From the NCBI RefSeq assembly GCF_021155765.1, contig NC_060115.1:11326493-11390492 (forward strand): a DNA stretch of 64,000 nucleotides, in the 5' to 3' direction. Of this stretch, positions 28,101 to 43,893 are shown in pieces (positions within the stretch are counted from its first letter, which is position 1; each line of letters opens with the position of its first letter). The notes below the pieces were generated by a model. It did not search any database, was not told where the DNA came from, and saw only the letters and a program-made list of their open reading frames with translations. Source of the stretch: Diprion similis. Taxonomy: Eukaryota; Arthropoda; Insecta; Hymenoptera; Diprionidae. The position numbers and the translations under genes were made by a program.

Positions 28101-31100
28101 ACAATATTTGACAATTTACAATCATTTGGCTGAACGGTGTGAACTTCAGTTGCAGTATGACTGCTAACCTTGGGAACATTAAGTGCTTGAGCCAAATGAT
28201 CAACTAGTGCATGTAGAACTGAACTTTGTGAGCCTGAGGGATCATTTTGAACTTCTCTATTCAAAGTATCAAAAGACTTCATATCTTCAACGGTGGTAAT
28301 TTCAGTCTGTGATTCTTGAGTTTTTTTATCTTGAGGAGCAGAATAAATTTCTTCTGTGTGAAAGTGTTGAAATCCGCTATCAAATCCTTGTAGGAAATCT
28401 GTAGAAGTGTGAGGATTCTCATGACGAAGCTGAATTCTCTGATTAACAACTTGACTTTCGCCTGTAGACATGTTAGATTTCTCTGTATTCTGAGAGGCAT
28501 TCCTCAAAGAACTTTGAATCACACAAGGCGTTATGTTGCAGTCTCTAAGTCCTCTGGTCATTTCCAGAAGAGCGATTTGATCCGCAGTGCCAAGCGCTAC
28601 CAAAGCCAGTAGTTCTCCACAAGAGCGGCCAGTTACCGGTTCAGAAATCGGAACCCATCCATCGACGCTTATAACAGGATACTGAAAAAATATTATCACA
28701 TAAAGTTGATTAAATTTTGTTTGTGAGTTGTTACATCATCTGTCAGAATTTATGTATTACCTTTGATAATAAAAGATGTGGAACCACTAAAGAATCGCGA
28801 TAAGCGACGTATAACTGGTGAACAGGTAGCTTGGCAATACCGAGTAAATTGTCTTGTCCTGAAATATTTCTACTCCAAACTTCGGTAACAATGAAGTTAT
28901 CTTTTGTTCTATCCAGTAATTCTTGTCCGTGCAACAATGGAACTAGCTGAAATACAATTGTACACAATTTTTGAATGCAATTACTTTCAAATTCATAACT
29001 GATATAATAATAAATTGGACAAACTTACTTCGTGAAAATGGTAAAACGGATTCTCGGTATCATTGCACAATTGGCTAGTAGCTCTATCTTCTTTCCAAAA
29101 TGCTCGGCATATTAAGTACGTATTTAATTTGGGTAATCCTTTACCTTCAGCTATGTATATCAATCCGTGTAGAAGTGTCTGTATAATCATATAATTAAAC
29201 CGTAAAACATGATAAAGAGGACTATTGACGGTGAACACCAATTACAGAAATAGAACTCACTTTTTCTTCTTTATTTTCACTAGGTTGATCGACTTTTACA
29301 TATCTATCTTCTGTGTTGCTTTGCCTATTCTCTGTGACACCGTTTTTGTTACTCCCACTAGATTTGCTCCCACTGCAACTATAAGAGTACTTAGAAGATG
29401 TTGAAACCCTACTGTTTGGCTTTGAATTGCTACCAGTCGCTGATTTCGCTTTGCTTCCTGTTGTACTCGGTACCGATGATATCTCATACACAGGAATATT
29501 TTGCTTCGTAGATGTTACTGCATCTGGTTAATTATAAAAATACATAAATTCGTGAGTTTTAAATTTATTTATTCATTTTTACAACCAAAACTAGAATCCC
29601 AAAAACTAGAGTTCTTAGCATAACTTCAAAACTTTAATTCAACTGAAGCGGGCAGTCGAGTACACAAATGCTCGTTAAAATTGAATAAGACTGTAAAGCC
29701 TAAGCATCTAAATTTTTTCTAATTTTATGATACGTTAAGGCTTATAGAAGTATAGATCTAGAACTCTACTATTTTATGGTATGTAAAAACAGTTCAACAG
29801 CTTGTGCGAATCTTCAACTTCATTATCGGACAAAATACAACAATACTTACCAATAAAATCCTTTCCAAAGTGAATCCCATCACAGCCCAACTCTAAATGA
29901 ACTTTTAACTCTCCCATTTTTATACCTTTGTTAACTATTGCTAGCTTTTGCGTTGTACTGAGCGTTTCCATTTCTGCAACTTCACTTACATAAATTGATC
30001 CAAAACCTAGTAAGGTAGGCGACCTTTGATTCAAATGTCGATTAAAAACCTTGAACTTTAAAGGTACGTCCATATGAATGTAGGGTTTTGGCAGGTCAAA
30101 GATCGCTTGATGATTGAAATAAATAACTGTAAAGCAGATATGTTCGTTAGCTTAATACTAGTCGATTACGTAATGACGATTTATATGATTTTTGTATGTA
30201 TGGATTATTATAAAATAATACAACATAATAGTTATTTTTTCAATAATCGTGACTCTACCTTTTTAACATTTGATTTTACAATTTAATCCCACAAAACAAT
30301 ATAATGTAATACAATAACGCTTTGTTTATTCAGGCAAATTACATACCTTGACCAACTTGTTTTTTGGAACACAATTTGGTGGGGCGGCTCTCACTGCTAG
30401 ATTTCCTATTCGGTTTTTTTGTAAATGATGTATCATATTCAACGAGGTACGTCACTGCTAATGGGATGCTATCACCGCCTAATAAAACGTGAAAACAAAA
30501 CTTTCAGGAATATACTGCAATAATATATACAATTGTTACGGAATAAAAGTATAAAAGTCTACACCTGCTCCGTGCAATAAGCAATAAAAAAAAATGTAGG
30601 AGATTGCATGATATATTAAGGAAAATTATTCTACATTAGTAAAACATTCGCATGATGAAAGAATGGAAATCGTTGAAGAAATGTAAAACGAATTATGGTT
30701 CCGATTTCTAATCTCGCACCTGCATTAACATATAAACTGAAATTACATTAACATACGAGAAACGCAAGATGATCGAACTCTTCGGTATCCTGGTGGAGAC
30801 AACGTTAGGGACTCTACGACAATCTTCATGCTGTCTATATGATCAAGCGGCGATGATTCTGAAATATTCAATATTAGCAATTGGGTTAGTAATGTGACGG
30901 ATAACTGAAAGAATATCATGTGTGTTATCAGATAACGGCTACCTCTAGACTTATACGATTCTGAATCCTTGGAAATAATTTCATCCACAACTTCTTGAGG
31001 CTTGTTCATAACAATTTTTCTTTGATTACAACGTTGCTGGCAGTTATAGCAAGATTGAATTGTTTCAGAAGCTAGATTAATCAAGCTCGGCGTAGGAGAT

Positions 31101-32445
31101 GTAGATCTCAATGTTTCTAATGCCTTGCGCTCATCCAACTGGCTCATTCTTTTTCCTGGAAAAACACATTCGATTTATTGAAATTGTACGCTGCAAATGG
31201 AAACCACATTTAGTCTTCAAAATCATGAAGTGAATGCGCATGAAATACAAAATTAACATCACATACCAAGAAAGTATTCATAAAGCTTGGCTTCATTCTC
31301 AATGGAATTGTCGAACGTAGGACTATCTAGAGCAGAACTTTCGCTCAAAGCTAAACGGTCATCGCTACAAGTCTCTTTGAGAATGGCTCCCCGTAATCTT
31401 TGTGCTCTTGCAACAACCTGGGCGACAAGTTTGTCAGCGACTTCAGTGTTAAATTTTTTCAATGGCATCTCACTCTCCATTCGCTTGTCTTTCAATACAG
31501 ACTTGTATATATTGTCCATATACTTAGAATTACTCATGGCTAACGCATTACTTGATTTATTATCAAAGATCATTTTGTTTGATTTCTGTAGTTTTTCGTC
31601 GTTAACTCTCGGTTTTAAATTAATTACAGGATGCGATGCTTGATCTTCAAACTGTGTTTTCTGAAATTGTTTAATTTTTCTGGCAGTCTTAATGCCTTTA
31701 GTCATGTTTGTAAACTTCAAACCAATATGAACGTCTCCTAATCTATTCCCAGCCTCATTTAAAATTGGAAAATATCTAGAGTATCTTTTACTCTCGAATA
31801 TATCCAATAAATCGGTAACGTGCGCCGTGGCAATAACCTGATGTGTATTTTCTGCCACAACCACAAGCTCTATTGTCCCACAATTTTTCAGATACTCTGC
31901 AAATAAATCGACACTTGTTCTCACAGCGTAAGTCTCTGTTGTATCTTCGTCTAGTTTTTGTGAACCAGTCTTGATGTCGACTGGTCTAGAAAAAAATAAA
32001 AATACACATTGAAGAAAACAGGTTGAATTTGACTAATTAAAGAAAGGATATTTTTCAACCACCATGCACGGAATGAGAATTGAGTTTATAATTCAGTTAG
32101 TTAAAAACAACTCCTAAACAAACTGAACTAAAACCAAGCAAAAGGTGAAGCAGAGGTTGATAATTTATATGAAGGTTAACCTATGAGTAGGCTGGATTTG
32201 CGGTCGGTGATTTCAAAGACGCGCGGTGAATGACACGTGTAATAAAATTATGAATAAAATAAATAAATAAGGAAGAACCTAAATTGCGCACTGTCGAGTT
32301 CACCCCACCAGGAGGCAAGTATAGTTACGTCTCCCGGACTTCGTCTTGACCAGACAATTTCGTCGACGGTGAGGTTCAGGTATCCGTGAAGTTTCCCCTC
32401 GACCAGTGGTGGAAGAGATCGTGAAACATTTACTTCTGAATCCAT
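25157..32445 (-). CDS. C2CD3: C2 domain-containing protein 3 (centriolar C2CD3)
   Basis: C2CD3 sits at the distal end of centrioles and is needed for distal appendages and ciliogenesis. Thirteen exons, 5' to 3': 32445-32279, 31985-31267, 31155-30943, 30858-30757, 30478-30347, 30126-29851, 29523-29261, 29178-29029, 28946-28761, 28681-27629, 27396-27205, 27110-26824, 26702-25157; 5286 nt, 1761 aa, shorter than the roughly 2,000-2,350 aa human forms. The N-terminus (VEGKLHGYLNLTVDEIVWSR, then WWGE and FRPVD) matches the family's special N-terminal C2. Further C2-like blocks lie in exon 6, in exons 8-10 (GQDNLLGIAKLPVHQLY, VDGWVPI) and in exons 10-12 (DIVIGFAAVDLSILL, GWFHIMDFTGKCNGQIKV). The last exon opens with a short coiled coil (KLTELDEITKRLKSRL) and continues as an acidic, Ser/Asn/Thr-rich disordered tail. 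All introns are GT-AG and phases agree. Family call very sure. Confidence 0.95.
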
Positions 32446-34667
32446 TTAACGGTTTTAAGGTAAATCATAACGTTTTATTGGCCGAAGTTGTCGTCACATC
32501 GGCTTAATTCAAACGTAATCTTTTGACAACCGAACAACACGGTTCCGTCGTTTATACAAGTTCATGACGGCCGCCTTAGTCTTCATTTGCGCATGCGCCA
32601 CGCGTGACGCAATTACCCAACACAGTTGCACGACTTAATCTTTATACTAATCAGTGCTCTATACATGCATAAAATATATAGATCACAGATGGCGCAGCGA
32701 TCACCGCGATCACGAAACATCATAGGCGTATGAGCCCGCGACTTACGAATGATTGTGAAAAATGAATGAGACATATTTCTTTTTTCATCTTTGCGTCGTT
32801 TTCAATATTTTAACATATTTTGAAGATATTTTCTACAGCTTTTAGAATGACATTTCTTACAGAACATGTTGCGGTGCTCTAAAAATAGTACCAATTCACC
32901 ATATCACAGCGGCCGAAGCCTACTTAATCAATATTTCATAAGACTAAAAGTAAAGAGATAAAGTAAGGTATTGAGAATATTACATGTAAGGAGAAGATTT
33001 ATTTTCTTTATAAATCTATTATACATATTTTCAAATAGCTATAAAAATAATTAGAAAATAGATTCACATTTAAGAAATAATAAGAAATGAGTACAAATGG
33101 AGTAGAAAAAGTATGAAAGCATTTCTTGAGATGATTTTTTGTGTTTACTCGGTATTCTTTTGATACATTAGGCATAATTGACATTGACACATTTTATTGT
33201 TATAACTTGGCAATCGGTCAATGATAAAACATTGTATTATAGGCAGAAGGATTTTGCTAATGAATGGTGAAACTACATTACAATCTTAAATAATAATGCT
33301 GAAATGCATTTGGTCGCTCTATGCGAGCTATGTAAAAAGTTAGAACTCGAACCATAGATATTTCTGAAAATGAAATATAACTTTAGGCAAGAATATTTCA
33401 ATACTCTACCTGCATCCAAATACAACAGAAGGTTAATATGATGCAATAATATACACTTTTTTTTAAAAATCTAACAATTTAACAACTCCTGTAAATTTAC
33501 ATATTTGTACATTTATATCTGTAGCTCAAGCATATTTAGAAAATCCACATGAGAAATCATTAATTCTTATACCCGAAAGAGTATGCATAGTGAAAGTGAA
33601 ATACAAGCTCTGTAGTATCACTTTGGCACCACTTGTATCATCGTCAACTGATATTTGTAAAAGACGTGGCATGTACCAAGTTAAATATATACATAATATA
33701 AAATTTTGCTACATCTTTCATGTTAGTTTTTATTCGCAAAAATTAAAGTCCCTAAATAATTGAAGGTTTATAACACTTCCGGGTAGTTAGAATTGTTTGG
33801 CAGAGATTTTTTGTATCAGATACATTCTCACTTTGTAAAAAATCTTACACACATTCGACTTCGAATTTCGAACCGTACTAAAAAAAATATCAATTTGGGT
33901 CCGATGATTCGTGGCATCAATTTTTTTTAATCATATTACAACTGGCTCAAGTTGAAAATAACGCCATTCCAATCATTTTGCCGATTTAACTTCACAAAGA
34001 ATCGGGTACACATTTGTTTTATCGTTTTTCATTACATCCAACCATATTTGCTTACTTGATACATTCTTGGTGTAAATGCTCATTGAAACGTGTGCCAAAG
34101 TTAACGACATATTATTAAAGCAGTCCGCAACATGCTTACCTAAGAAGCAGGAGGAACAAGAGGTATCGCGGTAATATTTTCGTCATTTAGGTTTTGCATA
34201 CGAAAGTTAACGTATTTGATAAATTCACATGTGCATAATAATATTGATTGGTAATAATTAGTAAAGATATAGTGGTGTATGCATTATCACCTATATACAT
34301 ATATGTATACCAATAGTTATTATAGCCGCCACCAATAATTAATTATAGATTTTGCGTATAAAAATAATGCAGCATTACTGTATAAAGAAACAGCAATGAT
34401 TTTAATACATGCAAGAATGTAATCTTTGAAAGCTTCTGAGAAACATGTTTATACATTTGATAAGTGTAATAGCGTTAAAGAAAAAAAGAATTGGAACATG
34501 TCCAGTCACAAATAGCAGATCAGATACACTGGATGTAAATACATCAATAACGATATTAATAATAGTTTTATATTTTTCTGAATATAACAATAATAAAAAT
34601 AATATTATAATAATTATGAGAATGTGCCATAAAATACTTAGATCATATACTCTGTATACGTTCTCCT
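32446..34667. other. Non-coding: C2CD3 promoter side and PDCD6 3' flank
   Basis: The part next to 32445 (32450-32720) is richer in GC and likely holds the C2CD3 transcription start. From about 33000 to 34667 it is AT-rich and probably PDCD6 3' UTR or plain spacer. No supported gene. Confidence 0.5.
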
Positions 34668-36764
<2,097 letters not shown>

Positions 36765-38105
36765 TTTGCTTGCTTTTGGTTTACTTTAGGCGAAGCCGGG
36801 CAAAATAAAACCGTTTCGTATGCACGGTTCACTCAAATTACGAGGTTCCTGGCCGACAACAGAGCCAAGCCCACTGAAATATGTCCTGTTAATCGGAAAT
36901 GCTCTTTACTACTCTTTACTAACCTACGTCCTACGCACAATCGGCGAGCGTAGACATAGAGAGGAACACTCGAAATACACGTCACACTACTGTTAGTCAC
37001 GATTCTCGGAAAGACTCCGAAGCAGCCAATGAGAGGAAAGCACTCAACTCGCGCATGCTCTGTACTGAACCGTTTGGTGCATGTGGCGCTCTCTGTAGGA
37101 TTTTTAGTGGATTGAGTAAACAGCTGCAGGCTACAGGCGGGTTGATACACGGTTGATAACATTTACAGTGCGGGAAAAATTTAAAAACTGTAATAGTGTA
37201 TGTGAACTATACCACACAAATTTTTTCGTGTGACGTCTGCTCACAATAATCTTTTTTAACAACACCAAGCTTGGAGCGAATTATATTTACGAAATATTTA
37301 TATGGACGAATTAGAAAAATTTATAAACGGTTATCCATAGGTCAATTTTCGTGACCAGTTCTCTGTGGGTAAGTAGGCCAGAGGCCGTAGAATTCCGTAG
37401 CTTTTTTATCGGCGAAAACCACTTACCCCGCAATCCCATAAGCCCATCTGAAGCCGTTTTTAAAAGTTGTCAGTCGACGTTCTGAAGAATGAAAATAATG
37501 AGGGTTTGAATTTAGAATCTCCACCTGACTGAAGAAAATGTTAAAAATAGACTATAATAAAACCTGAATGCATTATTTCGAAGTATGAATAAAAACTTTC
37601 AAAACCATAAATGCACGATTATTGTCTTTTATGATTTCTCAAACGATTTAGGCTGCATTTACCTCAATTAACAACAATGATGATTTGCCTTCATTTCGTT
37701 CTGTGGATGAAGATTGAAGGATAAGTGAAACGCCATCAGGTGTATATGCAGATACGATTTAAATTCCGCTTTCAAATAGTTCAAACCGTTCGAACTCCCG
37801 TCTCGAAATATCGGTGAATGCATTCATGCATGGTTACGCCTGCGTCGTGTTGCCGAGACGTAAATTGAACCGCAAACTCGTCGGAAATTTCCAATTTTGC
37901 AGCTGTTCGTCCTGCGCGTGGTCCTGCACAACGGCATCACACTACGCATTTACATTTTTGCAACTGTCCAAGTGTCATCACGCGAATCAATTCTCTTCAC
38001 GATTGTTGATAATTCTTCTGCAGGATTAACAAAGTAGAGCTTACCTGATCAAGAGTAATTTCCCTTGCAACCGCGACTTTCTCACCTCTTAAACATCCTC
38101 CAGCC
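36765..38105. other. Divergent promoter region of PDCD6 (-) and the ferritin gene (+)
   Basis: Both genes start outward from this 1.3 kb spacer. The segment near 36830-37140 is GC-richer and probably the PDCD6 start region. Upstream of the ferritin start no CAGTG loop of an iron-responsive element occurs in the last 300 bases (37801-38105), so classical IRP control of this ferritin is not supported, although a 5' UTR exon further away cannot be excluded. Confidence 0.5.
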
Positions 38106-38840
38106 ATGAGTATCATAAGACAAAATTTTCACCCCGAGTGTGAAAACGCTTTAAACGATCAAATTAACTTGGAATTATACGCTAGTTACGTTTATCTGTC
38201 AATGGTTAGTATAGATAAGTCTTGTTTAATTTAATTACCTAATTTGTTGCCATATTTTCAGGCCTATCACTTTGATCGTCACGATATCGCCTTACCTGGT
38301 CTCAGCAGCTACTTCAAGAAGGCATCAGATGACGAACGCAACCATGCTATGAAGTTCTTGGCTTACCAAAATAAACGTGGAGGCAGAATCATTTTCATGG
38401 ATATCAAATGCCCCGAGAAGGGTGATTGGGGTACCGGTAAAGATGCTATGAATGAAGCTCTGAACTTAGAGAAGAAAGTAAACGAGGTATGGTAAAAAAT
38501 AACAAAATTATTAATGCAGCAAAAATATTTCTGCACTATATAGAAGACACGTTTGTGACAAGCTGGCTTCTTCCAGATTTATCAAGCATTAGCCATTGAA
38601 TTATTTATTTGCAAACGAGTTAGTATAATTTCTTTCTTCAATTTGCAGAGTTTGCTCAATCTACACAGCTTGGCATCTGGCCACAATGATCCAAACTTTT
38701 TGGACTTTTTGGAGACGGAGTTTCTGCAGGAACAAGTTGATTCTATCAAAGAAATTGGAGACCATGTCACCAACCTTGAAAGGGTCGGTGAAGGCCTGGG
38801 CGTTTTTATGTTCGATAAACAGTTACAGGATTCAGACTAA
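38106..38840 (+). CDS. Ferritin heavy chain, cytosolic type
   Basis: Exons: 38106-38204, 38262-38486, 38649-38840; 516 nt, 171 aa. Ferritin H subunits oxidise Fe(II) and form the 24-subunit iron storage shell. The start [16 protein letters not shown] leads directly into helix A, with no signal peptide or transit peptide. That sets it apart from the secreted insect ferritins and suggests cytosol. The ferroxidase centre is nearly complete against human numbering: E27 and Y34 in [13 protein letters not shown] in place of E61, E62 and H65 in DDERNHA, E107 in LNLEKK and Q141 in LQEQVD. KRGGRI and GDHVTNL are typical of the family. It is followed after less than 1 kb by a second ferritin in the same orientation, with the introns after helix A and helix C at matching places, so the pair arose by tandem duplication. 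Confidence 0.95.
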
Positions 38841-39704
38841 AACACACCATTTTCTCCTTGCGGAAATATTTGCAATTGATATTATTTTTTACGATAATCT
38901 GTGATTATTAATTTTCTGTGATTTAAAAACTTCTACTACTCAAAGTATTTGCTGTATCTAATATTTAAATCTTGCATATCAGTTGCTGTAATTTACTATA
39001 ATTGAATTATACACGCACAGTTTAGGATAAGTTTTCTGCACAAGTACTGTCATGTATATGGACTGATGACTGGTTAGTGAAAAAGGGCTTTCCGCTTTAT
39101 AATTAGGTAACTCATATAGTCAATTTGAATTGCAATAATGTAAACGCGCATATATCAAGGTTAATCAACATTTGATATCGATAGGCTTAATACTCAAGTA
39201 TTCTTTGACTTTGACTAAAGCTTATCTTTAAGAATATATTGAAGTATTTTTTTAATATGTGTGCTTCTGCTTAAACACCCTGAGTATCTTAGATATTCAG
39301 AATTGAACAACTCTATCTTGAAATACTAGTTATCGTATTTCCAGATAAATTAAGGGCATATATATTTATCTAAATTTTTTACGTCCTCACAGTATTTGTC
39401 AAAGAAAGTACAGAGAATATTGCATTACTTTTATTAAGAAATGTAAAATAAATTGAATGTATTTGTCAAGACAAGCTTGTAATAATTTTTTCACATATTA
39501 TACCTTTCCAATGCTGGCTACATTTTGGTTGAAATAAGTGTGACAAAGTATACATCGAAACAATTGCAGCAAGCAGAATGACTGATGGAAAGTTTTGTAT
39601 AATTTTATTGCGATGTAATGACCGACTATATGCGTTGGGACTCAAAATTCAGAACAATTGTCGTGAAATTAAGTATTTGCCAAATGTAACGTAGTTGTAG
39701 CATA

Positions 39705-41067
39705 ATGATGAAAACTTTATTCCCCCAATATCGACGGTTGCACGTGTTGTTCATAACAAAAAGTTACAATATTTACAAACTGTGCTTAAGCTCCCTAATT
39801 TTGTGGTCACGATGGCATATCGGTAGCTGGTAAGATATAATTAGAAATACCTTGCCGAATATATTTCTGACAGTTTGAGAAATATTACTACTGCCTGAAT
39901 ACGAGACACATGAAAAAAACACATTATATCAAAGACAAGTAGTTATTTGATGATGTTCATGATATTTGAATACTATATGGTCAAATCCGACCTCCAGGGT
40001 ACAATTGTAATGTAACGATACTGTGAAAAAAATGGGATAACATATAGATGAAATATTTTCTCTTGACAATAGCGAGCGGCAATCAAACTTCAATTTTCAA
40101 ACACGAAATTTTACAACAAGATGCAAAGATGATTCAACATCTGGATCGTCTAATGCTGGAGATCCGGTAGAGTGTGGAAGTCTGCCAGGTCTATGGCCTA
40201 CAGGAAATAGAGCTAATTTTCAGTTTCATCCAGAAACGGAAGCTATTATGAACAGACAGTTTGCTACGGAAATGAAAGCTTTTTATTATTACCTTTCTAT
40301 GGTGATTATCAATAATACTTAGTAACGTTGGATATTTTACCATTGCATAATTGTTCATAAAATATGTGGGCTTATATTAAAGCGCATCCAAATACTCTTG
40401 ATGACCAACTTCAACGATAGACAAAGTTAAAAGCAGACCAGCTTATAGTTTGGAAATTTTATCAATTCACACCCTGATAAATTTCTATATTAAATAGTTT
40501 TAATGTCCTGTTGAGTCACAGAGATTCAAAATGTTGTTATAAACGTAGGCAGGCTACTTTGGTCGGGTGGATGTAGCTTTGCCAGGATGCGAATCATTTT
40601 TCAAACAAATGCATCATGAAGAGCACGGACATGCTCTGAGATTTTTTGACTATATCAAAATGCGAGGTGGATTAGTCAATCTGTGTGCGATAGAAGCGCC
40701 AGTGAACCAAGACTGGAAATGTCCATTGAATGCATTTAAGGTAAACAAAGTAATATAGAAGCTTGATACACGATTGTAAAACTTGAAGAAATCTTCGTTT
40801 CAGGCGGCTCTTGAGCTAGAACTCGAAGTGGCAGAGAAGTTGGTTGAGACAAATCACATTGCAGAAAAGTATAAGGATTTGAATGCAAGTGATTTCATCG
40901 TAACTGGTTTTATGGAGGATCAAATGAAAAGTGTTAATGACATCGGAAGACTCGTCACAGTATTGTCTGGTGTCGGAGATCAAGCTCTAGGGAGATTCAT
41001 GTTTGACAAAGACTTACTTGATCATTACGTGATGCCAGAGTTTAATATTCTTAAGAAGAAAAAGTGA
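39705..41067 (+). CDS. Ferritin heavy chain-like, divergent copy with a probable mitochondrial presequence
   Basis: Exons: 39705-39829, 40073-40301, 40549-40740, 40804-41067; 810 nt, 269 aa. The ferritin fold runs from about residue 97 (FQFHPETEAIMNRQ) and keeps the ferroxidase ligands: E27/Y34 (ATEMKAFYYYLSM), E61, E62 and H65 (HHEEHGHA), E107 (LELELEVAEK) and Q141 (MEDQMK). Exon 1, found by joining a strong GTAAGA donor to the acceptor at 40073, encodes 42 residues with Lys/Arg at positions 3, 10, 11, 19, 25 and 36 and no Asp or Glu. A linker with NFQTRNFTTR follows. That composition fits a mitochondrial targeting sequence, as in Drosophila Fer3HCH and human FTMT. Without exon 1 the frame has no start codon before the fold. 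The exon 1 call is moderate; the ferritin call is strong. Confidence 0.85.
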
Positions 41068-41409
41068 TAACAATAAATAAAATATTTAGTCTTTTATTAA
41101 TTTAAAATGCGGGAGTCAATTTATTTCATGGTAATGATATAAGATTAAAATTTAAAATCGTTGCCGCAGTATGAGTTGATAGAAATTAAAATTCCTTAAC
41201 ATTTTTGATCATTGGGATGAAAATTACATTAATTTAACAAATCTGAGTTAGTATTAACGCACAAAAACAACAAGTACTTGTTTGCCGTGATATTTTATTT
41301 CGACTAAGTGTAATCGGCATAGGTATAGAAGTGTCAAATGCGTAAAATTCAACTCAAAGTAAAGTCAAACCTTATTTGGGTTTACAGTTTCGTATACTTA
41401 TTACAGTTA

Positions 41410-43893
41410 CTAGTCCCATCCAAATTCTATATCTTCAATCTTTATGTTTAACCCTTCCAGCGACGTATCAATTCCAGTGTCAAATCCGTCATCTAAACCG
41501 ATTTGCTACAAACGACGAAAAATTGCTTTCCCATTGATTCGTTAAAATTGTGCTTAAAGTAATCCTTGACACCAACCTGAAGTGCAGCAATTTGCGACGG
41601 ATCGCCAACTAAAAGTATTTGGGTTTCGTTATCTGTTGAGTTTTCAGTTCCATCTGATATCTTGATTTGTCCATTTATCTCGAACATTAACTGCTGAAAT
41701 ATAGAAAATGAATTATCCCTAACAATCGCCGTTTAGATTGAGCGTTATAAATGTTTTATAACCATTTGATACTCAACATGTAGAAGAGTTGAGAACATAC
41801 ACATTTTCAGTTTCTCGACTCACGTTTGGTATAGTAGAAATTTTTCGTTTTCCTTTGGTTTGATTAGCCAAATCTAAAGCATCCTTCAGATAAATGTCAA
41901 CACCGTCTTCGTTTTCAACTAATGCATGGGCTGTTCTCTTATGCATCACAAGTGTGCTTCCTTGCCTGTATCTTCGGAAGCAAATTTTACATTCAAATGG
42001 CCTCTGTTGCGTGTGTACCTAAAAAAAGTCATAACTCAACCATCATGTAATAATTACAGGAAAGAGAAAAAATTTCCCTTATTATCAAACAAAGAAATTA
42101 CTACAGTACAGAAAAATCATTGCATCTAAATCCAAACTCAATTTTTTTTATGCTTTCCATATACCGTTATACCTTTGATCAATGAATAAATGTTTTATGT
42201 GTAAAATGAAACCACAAACAGATGTTGACAGTTGATTATCATGTACACGGAGGTGATAAAAAGTACATTTTAAGCCACGCTAAGTAAAAACCGTTAAGAA
42301 TTTACCAAATGATGTTTGTAGAGACTAGAATATTCGGTGAAACGTCTGCCGCAATTTTCGATTGAACAAACGTATGGCTTTTCACCAGAGTGAATCCTTA
42401 TGTGATTTTTGTAATTCGTCGCACTCGCAAAGGCCTTTCCACATTTTGGATGTGTACATTTGTACGGTCGCTCCCCGGTATGAGTTCTCACATGAACCTG
42501 AAATAGCAGATATGAAAACTTGATTAATCCATGCGTTCATACATTTAAACGTCAGTTTGCGCTACTTTTGTGAGATTTTATATCTTACAGAAATGAATTC
42601 ATTACGTAAATTGAGAGGGCACCTTTCTGATATTACTCGTGGTGAATGATCGCCCGCATCCGTCGAACGGACAAACAAATGGTCGTTCCCCGGTATGCGT
42701 CCTAATATGTTTCAACAAATCACCCGAGGTTTTGAAACTCTTGTTACAATCGTCGGTTGGACATTTGTATGGCTTTTCACCAGTGTGTGTCCGCAAATGT
42801 GCTTTGAGGCTGTACCCAGTTGAAAAACTTTTCTTACATTTTGAATGTGAGCACCTGTAGGGTCTTTGTCCTGTGTGAGAGCGTTCATGGACCTGAAAAG
42901 ATTGTTTTATCAAAGGAATTGAATCCTAACGGTAGAAGCTTTTGCGTTTTGCATCCACGTAATCGAAAAAAGAATTTTCTTTCAAAACAGTTCACGTGGC
43001 TTACAACTACCTTTAAATGATGAGGCGTACTGTAGACTTTTGTACAACCTTCCCTTGGACAGGGATGTTGATTCCTCAATTTTGCTTCGGACAGTTTATT
43101 TATCACAATCTTCTTCGATTCGTCTTCCTTCAAAGTTTCTTCCGCAATCTCCCACAGTCCCTCATCAACGTCGACGTGACCAGCGACCATATACGCAGTC
43201 CCATTGATAAGTTCAACCTGTGGGTAACTATTTTCACTTTGCTCATCGGAAGCAGCCAACTGTGTTTGTAGAAACGAGGATGGGTCCAGTTGAAATTTCA
43301 ACGTTTTTGCATCCGTTAACTCTGTCAAATCTTGCAACAAAATTGTACCTCCGCCCTCCAGTTCTAATGCCGATTCTTCATCTTTGTACTCTTCGGATTC
43401 TGGAAAGACAAATGTGGGGCTAGTATTAATAAAATTGATAATGACAAATACAAATAGTTTTTGGTACTGCAAATCGGTATTCTATTAGCTACTGACGAAA
43501 CAATTTGATCAATGTATAATTACTTACCATCTTCTTCATAGTTTTCTGTAACAAAAGCCTGCGTGCCATCGGGTAAAGTAATCGCAGTGAATGTTGTGCC
43601 GAGTAATTGATCGTCAAGTACGAGCTCCTGAACTTGACCATTTTCCGATTCCTCGTCGTCCACCATTACAGAAAGACATTCTAATATATCGCCTGAATTG
43701 TCCTGCGAAACGGGACATGCGATACAGTTTGTAGACGCCTGTTTACATTTTACAATTGAGAAATGTTTCGACTATTTTTTATTTGAAATCGTTGTTTATA
43801 ATAATATGATTATACCTCAAGTCCTTGTAGAAGTGCAAAATCTTGTTGGATGTTTGGATTTTTGGAGGTCTCGACCGTCTCCTGGGTAGACAT
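41410..43893 (-). CDS. ZNF143: Zinc finger transcription factor, ZNF143/ZNF76 (Staf) homologue
   Basis: In vertebrates ZNF143/Staf activates snRNA and many mRNA promoters and marks chromatin loop anchors. Exons, 5' to 3': 43893-43816, 43738-43528, 43399-43011, 42892-42623, 42497-42306, 42018-41824, 41693-41577, 41505-41410; 1548 nt, 515 aa (human 638). Seven consecutive C2H2 fingers lie at about residues 205-408, in the order and with the linkers of ZNF143: [86 protein letters not shown], and a last finger [11 protein letters not shown]. Before them are acidic activation-type stretches with the family-like [12 protein letters not shown]. After them is a short acidic tail ending EFGWD. The acceptor of exon 7 is a CAGCAG tandem site, allowing one glutamine more or less. 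Confidence 0.93.

Noticed and set aside
37801-38105. Iron-responsive element upstream of the first ferritin
   Set aside because: No CAGTG loop sequence occurs in this stretch.
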